DNA of 15,635 nucleotides from Desulfobacterales bacterium (GTDB lineage Bacteria > Desulfobacterota > DSM-4660 > Desulfatiglandales > Desulfatiglandaceae). The DNA lies in NCBI GenBank assembly GCA_022013615.1, contig JAKLQB010000425.1:1-15635 (forward strand), given 5' to 3'. A program made the position numbers and the translations under genes. Below, in pieces: positions 1 to 7,696 of this stretch. The notes under the pieces were generated by a model. The model saw only the letters and a list, made by a program, of their open reading frames with translations, had not been told where the DNA came from and did no database searches. Within the stretch, counting starts at the first letter, position 1, and each line of letters starts with the position of its first letter.

Positions 1-41
1 ATACCCTGATTTATTGAGATGTTACAATGAAAGGGAATAAA

Positions 42-1064
42 ATGGCAGAAAACCCGATTATTGGATTCCAGGTCTATCCGGAAGAAATACGTTATGTCGG
101 AGATGGTTTACAGCGACCTGAGTGCATCCTTGCGGAACCGGATGGCACCCTGTGGTCGGCCGATGCGCGGGGTGGCGTCGTCAGGATCTCTTCTAATGGT
201 GAGCAGAATATTATCACCCAGTCTTTCAAATCGGCCTTTGGTGGTGCGTCCGATGAAGCGAGCCGTTTCACCGAAGGCACTTTACCAAATGGGCTTGCCT
301 TTGCGGAAAATGGAGACATCCTGATATCCAATTTTGGGACCGATGTGCTGGAGGTGATGACGCGTCATGGCAATACGAGACTCCTTTACGACACCATTGA
401 CGGTCAGCCAATAGGTAAAGTGAATTTTGTGTTAAGGGATAGCAAAAATCGCATCTGGCTGACAATATCGACCCGTATTAAGAACTGGATGAAGGCCATC
501 AGCCCAAACATAGCAGACGGATACATTGCTCTGGCAGACGAAAAAGGTTTGAGGGTTGTCACCGATGACCTGAGTTTCACGAATGAAATCCGGCTCGATG
601 CCAAAGAAGAATATCTCTATATCGTGGAGACGACCGGCCAGCGAATTTCTCGCATGAGGGTAGCCCCTGATGGGTCTCTTTCGAATCGTGAGGTCTTTGG
701 ACCCACAAAGCTCGGAAGGTTCGGGTTTCCGGACGGTATTGCCTTCGACGCCTTCGGCAACCTCTGGGGGACACTGGTGATGGTTGATCAGGTCTTCGCC
801 ATTACACCGGAGGGCGATTTCCATGTGATTCTCGACGACACTAACGAGGCTGCCGCCCTTGCCTTGGAGAAGGCCTTTGTGGAGGACCGTGTGACGCCAG
901 ATGATATGCTGGCTGCGGGCGGCACCATCGCACCATGGTTTGCCAGCGTCACCTTTGGCGGGCCGGATCTGAAGACCGTCTATATTGGGAGCCTGAGGGG
1001 CACGCGGATTCCCTATTTCAGATCGCCAGTCACCGGGTTACCCATGGTACACTGGAAGTTGTGA
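42..1064 (+). CDS. SMP-30/gluconolactonase-like beta-propeller hydrolase
   Basis: This encodes a 340-residue protein of the SMP-30/gluconolactonase/LRE family, six-bladed beta-propellers that often hydrolyse lactones or esters with a bound divalent metal. Numbered from an upstream in-frame ATG at 27, the likely metal-site residues are visible in their usual contexts: E32 in a PEC segment, N133 in KVNFVLRD, N186 in FTNEIRLD and D236 in FPDGIAFD. Blade-like repeats of the form DGTLW, NGDILIS, KNRIWLT and FGNLWG recur through the chain. I chose ATG 42 because AAGGGA at 31-36 is well spaced from it; ATG 27 would add five residues. No signal peptide is seen, so it is probably cytoplasmic. It is followed 65 bp later by a BKACE gene and then a transporter, which suggests a catabolic module. 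The substrate is unknown and the family call is firm. Confidence 0.85.
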   Translation: MAENPIIGFQVYPEEIRYVGDGLQRPECILAEPDGTLWSADARGGVVRISSNGEQNIITQSFKSAFGGASDEASRFTEGTLPNGLAFAENGDILISNFGTDVLEVMTRHGNTRLLYDTIDGQPIGKVNFVLRDSKNRIWLTISTRIKNWMKAISPNIADGYIALADEKGLRVVTDDLSFTNEIRLDAKEEYLYIVETTGQRISRMRVAPDGSLSNREVFGPTKLGRFGFPDGIAFDAFGNLWGTLVMVDQVFAITPEGDFHVILDDTNEAAALALEKAFVEDRVTPDDMLAAGGTIAPWFASVTFGGPDLKTVYIGSLRGTRIPYFRSPVTGLPMVHWKL

Positions 1065-1129
1065 AAATGGATATGACTTCATACAAAGAGATATTCACGT
1101 AAACTTATCGGAAAGGGGAATTGTAAATT

Positions 1130-2065
1130 ATGGGAAATAAGTCAAATGATAAGGTAATCATTACAGCGGCCGTTACGGGCGCCATTCATACACCAACAAT
1201 GTCGCCGCATCTACCAATAACACCACGCCAACTCATCGATGAAATTCTTGCAGCTCATGAAGCTGGTGCTGCCGTGGGGCATCTGCATGTCAGGGACCCC
1301 GAGACTGGTTTGCCTACGGCTGACCAGGATGTTTTTATGGAGATTGCATCCGAGGTAAAGAAACACTGCGATATTGTCCTTTGCACTACAACAGGTGGAA
1401 AGCTGGGAGAGCCCGTGGAAAAAAGGGTTCAGGTGGTTTCTACATTAAAACCGGAACTGGCATCATTAAATGCGGGTTCGCTCAATTTTGCGCTTTTTCA
1501 TATTGCAGATAATTATAAAGAGTGGAAATTTGAATGGGAAAAGTATTACCTTAATTTGACCGAAGATTTTATCTTCCCGAATACATTCAAGACCATGCGG
1601 GAATTCCTTGCTATCTTTAATGATATGGGTACAAAACCTGAATTTGAAATCTATGACGTCGGCATGATCAATAACCTCGCCTTTGCCATCAAGGCCGGTT
1701 ATGTCAGGAAACCCGTTTATCTCCAGTTTGTCTTGGGTATCCTGGGCGGAATCCCTGCAACTCCGGAAAACCTGGTATTCCTGTTAGAAACCGCTCGAAA
1801 GGCCATAGGCGAATTCGAATTCTCAGTATGTGCCGCCGGAAGGCACCAATTCCGTATGTGCATGCAGTCTTTTCTTTTGGGGGGAAATGGCCGCGTTGGG
1901 CTTGAGGATAATTTATACCTTGAAAAGGGTGTGTTAGCGAAGAGCAATGCCGAACAGGTTGAAAAGATCATCCGCATCGCCCGTGAACTTGAACTCGAGC
2001 CTGCAACACCACAGGAAGCCCGCGAGATATTGGGGCTCAAAGGTCTCGATAAAGTGGATTTTTAG
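1130..2065 (+). CDS. beta-keto acid cleavage enzyme (BKACE, DUF849 family)
   Basis: This encodes a 311-residue TIM-barrel enzyme of the BKACE family, typified by 3-keto-5-aminohexanoate cleavage enzyme (Kce). The family condenses a beta-keto acid with acetyl-CoA to give acetoacetate and a new acyl-CoA, using a bound zinc ion. Sequence support: the opening strand ITAAVTGAIHTP, zinc-ligand pair H51/H53 in HLHVRD, CTTTGG at 85-90, SLNAGS near 112-117, GILGGIPATPENL, AAGRHQF, and R255-VGL-E259-D260, whose spacing matches the arginine, zinc-binding glutamate and aspartate reported for Kce. An AGGGGAA Shine-Dalgarno precedes the ATG. The usual GGH before RVGLEDN reads GGNG here, and the Kce glutamate near residue 14 is not evident, so a substrate other than lysine-derived 3-keto-5-aminohexanoate is likely. 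It sits between the propeller hydrolase and the MFS gene, probably in one operon. Confidence 0.9.
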   Translation: MGNKSNDKVIITAAVTGAIHTPTMSPHLPITPRQLIDEILAAHEAGAAVGHLHVRDPETGLPTADQDVFMEIASEVKKHCDIVLCTTTGGKLGEPVEKRVQVVSTLKPELASLNAGSLNFALFHIADNYKEWKFEWEKYYLNLTEDFIFPNTFKTMREFLAIFNDMGTKPEFEIYDVGMINNLAFAIKAGYVRKPVYLQFVLGILGGIPATPENLVFLLETARKAIGEFEFSVCAAGRHQFRMCMQSFLLGGNGRVGLEDNLYLEKGVLAKSNAEQVEKIIRIARELELEPATPQEAREILGLKGLDKVDF

Positions 2066-2131
2066 TAAAACAAGTACGAATGCAGGAGTAAGCGGATTGC
2101 GTCAACCCGTTATCACTTACGAGGAAAGAAT

Positions 2132-3442
2132 GTGACAGGCAACAAGATGCTCAGGAGATTCAGCCTTTATGGGTTTCTAAAAAACCAGCAGTACTATGAC
2201 TATTTCCTGTTGCTCGCTTTCAGGCAGATGGGGCTCTCGTTTTTCCTGATTGGCGTGCTCATCGCCTTTCGCGAAATAATGATCAATATCATGGAGATCC
2301 CCACCGGTGCCATTGCGGACCTAAGCGGGAAGCGCAAATGCATGATTTTGAGTTTTGTAGCCTATATCATCAGCTTTGCCACTTTCGGTTTATCCGGAAT
2401 GGCGGCAATGGATGGAAAGCTTGCTCAAAACATTCTGATGCCCCTTCTTTTTCTTGCGATGTTTTTTTTCGCCATAGGAGACGCATTCCGGACCGGCACC
2501 CATAAGGCAATGATTTTCATGTGGCTGCACATCCAGGGTCGCACGGCCGAACGGACCAAGATCTACGGATACACACGGTCCTGGAGCAAGATTGGTTCGG
2601 CGGTATCGGTAATTCTTGCATGTTTTTTCGTATTTTCGACAAGCAACTTCATCTACGTTTTTTTCTTCTCAATCATTCCTTACATCCTTAACATCATCAA
2701 TTTCCTCGGCTACCCGGAGGAAGTGGACGGAAAAATTGGCGAAAAGGCTTCCATAGGGGACATGTTGAAACATCTCAAAGACACGCTTTCAGTTTTGGTA
2801 AAGCAGGCGAGTCTTAGAAGAATAATATTGGAATCCATGGGTTTCGAGGGTTTCTTTAAGGCGTCGAAAGACTACCTCCAGCCGATCCTGAAGGCAGCAG
2901 CGCTTCCTTTGACAGCAGTCCTGTTTGCGGGCATTCAACTTACCGATGAGCAAAAGTCGGTGGTCCTCATAGGGCCTGTTTTCTTTGTTCTGTTTGTCCT
3001 GTCTGCCATGGCGAGCCGCAATGCATACCGACTGGTTAGTAAACCAGGCCAGGAGGACAAGACGGCGCATCACCTTTGGGGCATGAGCGTTGTGATTTTC
3101 CTGGGACTTCTCCCTGCCATGTATTGGGGCATTTACTGGATCATGATAGCAGGGTTTGTGGTGCTTTATGTCATACAGAACCTGTGGAGGCCGGTACTGA
3201 TAAGCCGGTTTGACGCGCACAGCGATAAGGAAAAGGGAGCCACAATCCTTTCGATCGAGTCCCAGGCGAAGAGCCTTTCGACGATGATCATTGCTCCGCC
3301 GCTGGGGTTTGCCATCGACCTCGCGCGGAATCACGGTATTGGTGCGAGCGCATTCTGGCCGGTGGGGGTCCTTGGTGTGTTGATCTCACTCGGATTTTTC
3401 CTGACCGCCAGGAGTTATACCAAGGTAGAGCAACAACAGTAA
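2132..3442 (+). CDS. MFS transporter
   Basis: This encodes a 436-residue polytopic membrane protein of the major facilitator superfamily. About twelve hydrophobic segments can be picked out, with a charged central loop around residues 195-235 (YPEEVDGKIGEK onward). The MFS motif A between helices 2 and 3 is recognisable as GAIADLSGKRK at 59-69. The start is GTG at 2132, preceded by GAGGA at 2121-2125; ATG 2147 is a possible alternative. It lies 66 bp after the BKACE gene on the same strand, so it probably imports or exports the substrate or product of that pathway, which is an inference from position. A T8 run (2462-2469) lies inside the gene. Its stop codon is only 4 bp from that of the convergent prmC. 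The substrate cannot be deduced. Confidence 0.85.
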   Translation: MTGNKMLRRFSLYGFLKNQQYYDYFLLLAFRQMGLSFFLIGVLIAFREIMINIMEIPTGAIADLSGKRKCMILSFVAYIISFATFGLSGMAAMDGKLAQNILMPLLFLAMFFFAIGDAFRTGTHKAMIFMWLHIQGRTAERTKIYGYTRSWSKIGSAVSVILACFFVFSTSNFIYVFFFSIIPYILNIINFLGYPEEVDGKIGEKASIGDMLKHLKDTLSVLVKQASLRRIILESMGFEGFFKASKDYLQPILKAAALPLTAVLFAGIQLTDEQKSVVLIGPVFFVLFVLSAMASRNAYRLVSKPGQEDKTAHHLWGMSVVIFLGLLPAMYWGIYWIMIAGFVVLYVIQNLWRPVLISRFDAHSDKEKGATILSIESQAKSLSTMIIAPPLGFAIDLARNHGIGASAFWPVGVLGVLISLGFFLTARSYTKVEQQQ

Positions 3443-3446
3443 CTGA

Positions 3447-4355
3447 TCATGAGGTAGCAGGATCTTGATTATTTTTGCTTTGCGCCATCACGACCCTGTA
3501 ACGGTGGCTGTAATCCTTAATTCGGGTCTTTTCCCCATAGTCCTTCATTTCTCCAATTGATCCCAGGGCCTTTTCTGTCTGACCGGGCGCCATTTCCAGC
3601 ATAATCCATCCACCGGGATTCATGAAGGCCGGAGCTTCCGAGATAATCTTTTCGATAAAATGCATCCCTCCTTCACGGCCGTCCAGGGCCAGTCTGGGTT
3701 CATAATCGCGAACTTCCGGGGAAAGGTTATCAAACTCTCCAGAGGCTATATAGGGAGGGTTTGACAAAATAATATCAAAAGTCACGCCCTGGTCCAGCAG
3801 AGGCTCCCAAAGGTTTCCCTGTATAAACCTGATCTTGTCTGTGACCCCATGTTTCTCAGCATTTAGACGGGCAAGCTCCAGGGCACCAGCAGATATGTCT
3901 GTGGCCCAGATTTTGGTCTGCTGGACCTCTTTGGCCAAGGATATGGCAATGGCACCACAGCCGGTACCAAGGTCCAAGATCCTGGGCGTATGATTCCCCA
4001 CTGCAGGAAAAACCTTAAGCCGTTCGATGGCCTGCTCGACCAGCAATTCAGTCTCAGGCCTCGGAATAAGGACCTGCGGAGTTACTATGAACTCCAGAGA
4101 CCAGAATTCCTGAGTCCCAGTTATGTACTGCAAAGGTTCGCGTTTGGTTCGTCTTTGGATGAGTGTGCGGTAGCCGGAAAGTTCGTTTTCTGTTAAAGGC
4201 TGGTCGAAATTTAGATAAAGGGTTACGCGATCGACATTGAGCTTGTGCGCCAGAAGAATTTCAGCGGTTAGGCGGGGGCTGTCAATGCCTTTTTTTTCCA
4301 GGTACTCGGCAGTAACATGCAAAAGGTCTCTTACAATCCAGGTCTTGTGACGCAT
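3447..4355 (-). CDS. prmC: peptide chain release factor N5-glutamine methyltransferase PrmC (HemK)
   Basis: The product uses S-adenosylmethionine to methylate the glutamine of the GGQ motif in class I release factors, which aids peptide release. Numbered from the ATG at 4355 (302 residues), an N-terminal helical domain ends near PRPETE (98-103). It is followed by the SAM-binding LDLGTGCGAIAISLA and the catalytic NPPY motif at 199-202, which binds the target glutamine. A TTG six bases upstream also opens the frame, but ATG 4355 has GGTGA about 7 nt ahead. It follows prfA, its substrate gene, by 18 bp and is almost certainly cotranscribed with it. In related genomes murA often follows prmC; here a convergent transporter gene lies 4 bp beyond the stop. 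Confidence 0.96.
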   Translation of the reverse strand: MRHKTWIVRDLLHVTAEYLEKKGIDSPRLTAEILLAHKLNVDRVTLYLNFDQPLTENELSGYRTLIQRRTKREPLQYITGTQEFWSLEFIVTPQVLIPRPETELLVEQAIERLKVFPAVGNHTPRILDLGTGCGAIAISLAKEVQQTKIWATDISAGALELARLNAEKHGVTDKIRFIQGNLWEPLLDQGVTFDIILSNPPYIASGEFDNLSPEVRDYEPRLALDGREGGMHFIEKIISEAPAFMNPGGWIMLEMAPGQTEKALGSIGEMKDYGEKTRIKDYSHRYRVVMAQSKNNQDPATS

Positions 4356-4373
4356 TGCCAATTCACCCAGCGA

Positions 4374-5444
4374 TCAGCCTGCAGGGTTTTTCTTTAGAGC
4401 TTCGGTCTGGAAATAAGTAATCAGGGGGTCGACAATAATATCCAGGTCCCCCCGAAGGACTTCCTCCAATTTGTATAAAGTAAGCCCTATCCGGTGATCA
4501 GTAGCCCTCCCCTGGGGGAAATTATATGTCCTGATTCTTTCACTTCTGTCTCCTGATCCCACCATGTTCCTGCGCTCCTCAGAAATCTTTGATTGTTGTT
4601 CTGCCTGTTGCCTGTCCAGCATACGGGACAGGAGAACTTTCATGGCCTTGGCCTTGTTTTTGTGCTGTGATTTTTCGTCCTGGCAGGTAACAACGGTTCC
4701 TGATGGCAGGTGGGTGATACGGACCGTGGAGTCCGTGGTATTCACATGCTGGCCACCACACCCGGAGGAACGGTAAACATCAATACGAAGATCCTCGGGA
4801 TTGATGTCCACATCTATCTCCTCCGCCTCCGGGAGTATGGCCACTGTAACGGCCGATGTGTGAATTCGTCCCTGGGCCTCAGTCTCCGGCACTCGCTGGA
4901 CGCGATGAACGCCGCTTTCATATTTTAGTCTGCTGTAGACCAATTGACCTTCAATGAGTACAATTATTTCTTTGAATCCCCCAATACCGGTAGCATTTTG
5001 GCTGAGAATTTCTATTTTCCACCCCTTCAGTTCCGCATATCGACTATACATCCTGAAGAGATCACCTGCAAAAAGTGCAGCCTCATCACCACCCGTTCCG
5101 GCTCTTATTTCAAGCAAAATGTTTTTCCCGTCGTTTGGATCTTTGGGCAAAAGAAGGGCTTTGAGATTTTCTCCGAGTTTTTCCAGGTCTACTGTGAGAC
5201 TGTCATTCTCTTCCCTTGCCAATCTCCGCATCTCCGGATCCGGATCATCTAACAACGATCGATTGCTCTCAATTTCCTCCTGCACAGATTCATATTTGCG
5301 GTATGTGGTAATTATCGGGGTGAGCATGCTGTGTTCTTTTGCATATTTCCGATAGGTTTTTTGATCCCGGATTACATCGGGACTGCTTAATTGTCCCTCC
5401 AGTTCACCATAATGATCTTCAATTTCTTTGACTTTTCCGAACAT
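4374..5444 (-). CDS. prfA: peptide chain release factor 1 (RF1)
   Basis: RF1 recognises UAA and UAG in the ribosomal A site and triggers hydrolysis of peptidyl-tRNA. The 356-residue product has the RF1 stop-codon recognition element PxT ([15 protein letters not shown]) and the catalytic SGCGGQHVN, with GGQ at 230-232; that glutamine is the PrmC target. Length matches the family (about 355-360). The frame extends seven codons further to 5465, but I place the start at ATG 5444 because GAGGT (5449-5453) lies 4 nt ahead and the protein then opens [16 protein letters not shown], like other RF1 proteins. A possible promoter precedes it, and prmC follows directly. An RF2 identity is unlikely given the PxT motif rather than SPF. 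Confidence 0.97.
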   Translation of the reverse strand: MFGKVKEIEDHYGELEGQLSSPDVIRDQKTYRKYAKEHSMLTPIITTYRKYESVQEEIESNRSLLDDPDPEMRRLAREENDSLTVDLEKLGENLKALLLPKDPNDGKNILLEIRAGTGGDEAALFAGDLFRMYSRYAELKGWKIEILSQNATGIGGFKEIIVLIEGQLVYSRLKYESGVHRVQRVPETEAQGRIHTSAVTVAILPEAEEIDVDINPEDLRIDVYRSSGCGGQHVNTTDSTVRITHLPSGTVVTCQDEKSQHKNKAKAMKVLLSRMLDRQQAEQQSKISEERRNMVGSGDRSERIRTYNFPQGRATDHRIGLTLYKLEEVLRGDLDIIVDPLITYFQTEALKKNPAG

Positions 5445-5448
5445 ACAG

Positions 5449-5453
5449 ACCTC
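5449..5453 (-). promoter_or_regulatory. Shine-Dalgarno fixing the prfA start
   Basis: GAGGT on the minus strand lies 4 nt before ATG 5444. No comparable site precedes the upstream in-frame ATG at 5465, so this supports the shorter RF1 N-terminus. Confidence 0.6.
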
Positions 5454-5490
5454 GTAATTTAACATCTCGGAAATTCTACAGCTTATTTAA

Positions 5491-5518
5491 ATTATAGATA
5501 TTTACTGAGGCTTGGTAA
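5491..5518 (-). promoter_or_regulatory. candidate sigma-70 promoter for prfA
   Basis: On the minus strand TTACCA (complement of 5513-5518) and a perfect TATAAT (complement of 5491-5496) are separated by 16 bp. Transcription would begin near 5484, giving a leader of about 40 nt before prfA. The -35 hexamer falls in the loop of the TGAGGC/GCCTCA inverted repeat at 5506-5528. This is a sequence match only. Confidence 0.4.
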
Positions 5519-5528
5519 TCTTGCCTCA
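5506..5528. repeat. 6-bp inverted repeat between rpmE and prfA
   Basis: TGAGGC (5506-5511) and GCCTCA (5523-5528) form a perfect 6-bp stem with an 11-nt loop. It has no following T run, so it is a poor intrinsic terminator. It overlaps the -35 box of the candidate prfA promoter and could be an operator or a processing site. Confidence 0.4.
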
Positions 5529-5538
5529 CACATAGAAT

Positions 5539-5562
5539 ACTGGAATAGTGGAATAATGGAAT
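5539..5562. repeat. three tandem 8-bp units, consensus ANTGGAAT
   Basis: ACTGGAAT, AGTGGAAT and AATGGAAT follow one another without gaps, preceded by a degenerate ATAGAAT. Just beyond, at 5570-5589, ATCCCG and CGGGGAT form a short imperfect hairpin. Both lie in the rpmE-prfA gap. No function is evident; they resemble dispersed intergenic repeats. Confidence 0.55.
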
Positions 5563-5667
5563 GTCGTAGATCCCGTCTTTAGCGGGGATGGAAAATAGTC
5601 ATCTACCGATTGAATTAGATCCAAATTTCTCATTTCTCTTAATGAACGCTCTCAGGTTGTGGGAGGC

Positions 5668-5892
5668 TCAGGTTTTCGCAGAGGATTCCTTGTTGAATTT
5701 GGCATACTTCTTTCTGAATCGCTCAACTCTGCCAGCTGAATCTACCAGCTTTTGTTTACCCGTAAAAAAAGGATGGCATTTTGAGCAAATCTCAACACTT
5801 ATCTCCTTGACAGTGGAACCTGTCTCAAATTCACTACCACAGGCGCAGTGTACGGTCGCCTTATGATATTCGGGATGAATTCCTTTTTTCAT
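5668..5892 (-). CDS. rpmE: 50S ribosomal protein L31 (zinc-binding type)
   Basis: This encodes a 74-residue ribosomal protein of the large subunit. The N-terminus [14 protein letters not shown] is typical of L31. Four cysteines in the arrangement C16-A-C18 and C36-SK-C39 mark the zinc-containing form rather than the cysteine-free paralogue that replaces it under zinc limitation. A GGAGG lies about 4-5 nt before the ATG, in the 11-bp space after the rho stop codon, so rho and rpmE are probably cotranscribed. The order rho-rpmE-prfA-prmC is common in related genomes. A 223-bp gap with a possible promoter and short repeats separates it from prfA. Confidence 0.96.
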   Translation of the reverse strand: MKKGIHPEYHKATVHCACGSEFETGSTVKEISVEICSKCHPFFTGKQKLVDSAGRVERFRKKYAKFNKESSAKT

Positions 5893-5903
5893 TTTTCCTC
5901 CTT

Positions 5904-7151
5904 TTATTCACTCATTGAATCTAAGAACTCTTTATTATCCTTTGTTCCTTTTATTTTTTCAAGTAAAAATTCCATGCTGTCCACTGGCGTCAAAGGCGCA
6001 AGCAGTTTCCTCAGTATCCAAATACGGTTCAAGTCCGCCTCTTCTATTAAAAGCTCTTCTTTTCTGGTCCCGGAACGATTGATATCTATGGATGGGAAGA
6101 CTCTTCTGTCAGTCAGCTTTCGATCCAGGTGAATTTCCATGTTTCCTGTGCCTTTGAATTCTTCAAAAATAACCTCGTCCATCCTGCTCCCTGTATCAAC
6201 GAGAGCCGTGGCAATAATGGTGAGACTCCCCCCCTCCTCGATATTTCTTGCCGCGCCAAAGAAACGCTTGGGTTTTTGGAGTGCATTAGAATCTAAACCA
6301 CCGGACAGGATTTTCCCGCTAGGCGGAACAACCGAGTTATATGCCCGGGCCAACCGGGTAATGCTGTCCAGGAGAATCAGGACATCAAGTTTATGCTCAA
6401 CCAGCCTCTTGGCCTTTTCAATCACCATTTCAGCTACCTGGACATGGCGTTGTTGTGGTTCATCAAAGGTAGAACTGATGACTTCCGCATCCACGGAGCG
6501 CTGCATGTCAGTTACTTCCTCTGGCCTTTCGTCAATAAGAAGAACGATCTTGTGGATATCTTTATCATTGGCGCTCACACTGTTGGCAATGTTCTGGAGA
6601 AGCATTGTCTTACCGGTCCTGGGAGGGGCCACAATAAGACCCCGCTGCCCCTTTCCAAGAGGGGTCATCAGGTCCAGGATCCTTGTGGAGTAATTGTCTG
6701 ACTTGGTTTCCAGCTTAACCCTTTCATCCGGATATAGGGGTGTAAGGTTATCAAACAGGATCTTTTCTCTGGCCAATTCCGGATCTTCATGGTTGACCTT
6801 TTCCACTTTCAAAAGGGCAAAGTATCTCTCCGTGTCTTTGGGCGGACGAATCTGGCCGGCAATGGTGTCACCGGTTCTCAAATTAAAGCGTCGTATCTGT
6901 GAGGGAGAAATGTATATATCATCAGGGCCTGGAAGGTAATTGGCGTCAGGGGCCCTGAGAAACCCGAACCCATCCGGTAGGGTCTCCAGGACACCTTGAC
7001 CATATATAAGGCCGTTTTGTTCAGAATGAGCTTGCAGCAGAGAAAAAATAAGATCTTGCCTGCGCATACCCGATGCGCCCTCAATATTAAACTCCTTTGC
7101 CATATTCGTTAGTTCACTGATCTTCAACTTCTTAAGTTCAACAAGATCCAT
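5904..7151 (-). CDS. rho: transcription termination factor Rho
   Basis: Rho is a hexameric RNA helicase that loads on untranslated C-rich RNA and uses ATP hydrolysis to release RNA polymerase. The 415-residue product has the usual order: an N-terminal helical segment (1-48), the RNA-binding cold-shock fold with DGFGFLR (60-66), Walker A APPRTGKT (175-182), Walker B VLILLD (257-262), the Q-loop region [17 protein letters not shown] (282-298) and the R-loop region from DTGSRMDEV to FKGTGN. Length is that of a compact Rho without the long N-terminal insertion of some phyla. GGAG lies 7 nt before the ATG. It is preceded by a 545-bp gap with regulatory-looking sequence, which fits the autoregulated leaders known for rho elsewhere. 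Confidence 0.97.
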   Translation of the reverse strand: MDLVELKKLKISELTNMAKEFNIEGASGMRRQDLIFSLLQAHSEQNGLIYGQGVLETLPDGFGFLRAPDANYLPGPDDIYISPSQIRRFNLRTGDTIAGQIRPPKDTERYFALLKVEKVNHEDPELAREKILFDNLTPLYPDERVKLETKSDNYSTRILDLMTPLGKGQRGLIVAPPRTGKTMLLQNIANSVSANDKDIHKIVLLIDERPEEVTDMQRSVDAEVISSTFDEPQQRHVQVAEMVIEKAKRLVEHKLDVLILLDSITRLARAYNSVVPPSGKILSGGLDSNALQKPKRFFGAARNIEEGGSLTIIATALVDTGSRMDEVIFEEFKGTGNMEIHLDRKLTDRRVFPSIDINRSGTRKEELLIEEADLNRIWILRKLLAPLTPVDSMEFLLEKIKGTKDNKEFLDSMSE

Positions 7152-7241
7152 GTTTTATCTCCATCTAAATATAATGTGTCGGAAACTGAAATCAAAAGGG
7201 GTTTTCGACGTTCGGTGTTTTTTCCTCGTCCCGCCTTCTAT

Positions 7242-7337
7242 TGTGCCATATGACACACCTTGAACTCTTTATACAATATGTGGCATATGGCACAAAATAG
7301 ATCTCGACATATGGCATCTTTTTATTGCCATATGGCG
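7242..7337. repeat. cluster of four CATATG-centred palindromes upstream of rho
   Basis: CATATG cores lie at 7247, 7284, 7308 and 7329. The first two sit in 16-bp near-palindromes (TGTGCCATATGACACA at 7242-7257, TGTGGCATATGGCACA at 7279-7294). The fourth is a perfect 10-bp palindrome, GCCATATGGC at 7327-7336. Core spacings are 37, 24 and 21 bp. This could be an operator array or a dispersed repeat. Confidence 0.6.
7268..7295 (-). promoter_or_regulatory. candidate proximal rho promoter overlapping a palindrome
   Basis: On the minus strand TTGTGC (complement of 7290-7295) and TATAAA (complement of 7268-7273) are 16 bp apart. Palindrome 7279-7294 overlaps the spacer and the -35, and palindrome 7242-7257 covers the region just downstream of the expected start, a geometry typical of repression. 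The leader to rho would be about 110 nt. The match is weak at -35. Confidence 0.3.
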
Positions 7338-7363
7338 TTATCATGGTGGGATAATAATGGCCT

Positions 7364-7383
7364 GAGGGGATAGATTACCCCTC
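7364..7383. other. GC-rich hairpin in the rho leader
   Basis: GAGGGG (7364-7369) and CCCCTC (7378-7383) form a perfect 6-bp stem with an 8-nt loop. There is no T run after it on the minus strand, so it is not a classical intrinsic terminator for the leader. It could be a pause, processing or attenuation structure. Confidence 0.4.
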
Positions 7384-7648
7384 TTCAAAAAACCCATTAT
7401 TCAAATTTTATATTGAGCCAAATTGCGGAGCAAGCTGGGTCTAATTTTTAATAGAGAGAAAACAGGGCCGCAACATGGGGAAAAGCTGAAAAGAATTCAC
7501 AATACCCTCCCTCGGGCACTAAAATCGACCCTAAAACCCTTCAATGTGCATTAGAGATAGTAACTCAGCAGATTAGCTATGAAGTCTTCTTAGATATCCG
7601 GGCTATACCGAATCCTCCAAAAGGCAGGGAAATAATTTAGATTGCTAC

Positions 7649-7677
7649 ACTATATTCATCTTTGCCTCTCATGTCAA
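7649..7677 (-). promoter_or_regulatory. near-consensus sigma-70 promoter, likely distal rho promoter
   Basis: The minus strand reads TTGACA (complement of 7672-7677), then exactly 17 bp, then TATAGT (complement of 7649-7654). The only mismatch to the housekeeping consensus is one base of the -10. It starts about 20 bp beyond the rluD stop. Transcription would begin near 7642, about 490 nt before the rho start codon. Confidence 0.6.
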
Positions 7678-7696
7678 GTACTTTGTTCGCTTGAAA

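Larger units (their letters stand above)
7152..7696 (-). other. 545-bp non-coding region: probable long rho leader
   Basis: No convincing gene lies in this gap. On the minus strand it holds a near-consensus promoter just after rluD, a GAGGGG/CCCCTC hairpin, four CATATG palindromes and a second possible promoter. The longest small frame noticed, about 50 codons through the palindromes, has no Shine-Dalgarno and looks incidental. The region may be a long 5' leader for rho, or may encode an untranslated RNA. Confidence 0.5.

Noticed and set aside
432..824. 130-codon open frame on the minus strand
   Set aside because: It lies wholly within the propeller hydrolase gene in another frame and has no recognisable motif. 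It is a shadow of the real gene.
2789..3334. 181-codon open frame on the minus strand
   Set aside because: It is antisense to the MFS gene, with a composition rich in Arg, His, Gln and Cys typical of antisense translation of membrane-protein codons, and shows no family motif.
7279..7340. Possible sigma-54 promoter suggested by TGGCAC and TGGCAA near the palindromes
   Set aside because: The GG-N10-GC spacing is not met on either strand.
7190..7345. A small open frame of about 50 codons on the minus strand through the CATATG palindromes upstream of rho
   Set aside because: It has no Shine-Dalgarno, and its repeated Pro-Tyr pairs come directly from the CCATATG repeats. It was also considered as a rho leader peptide, but nothing supports translation.
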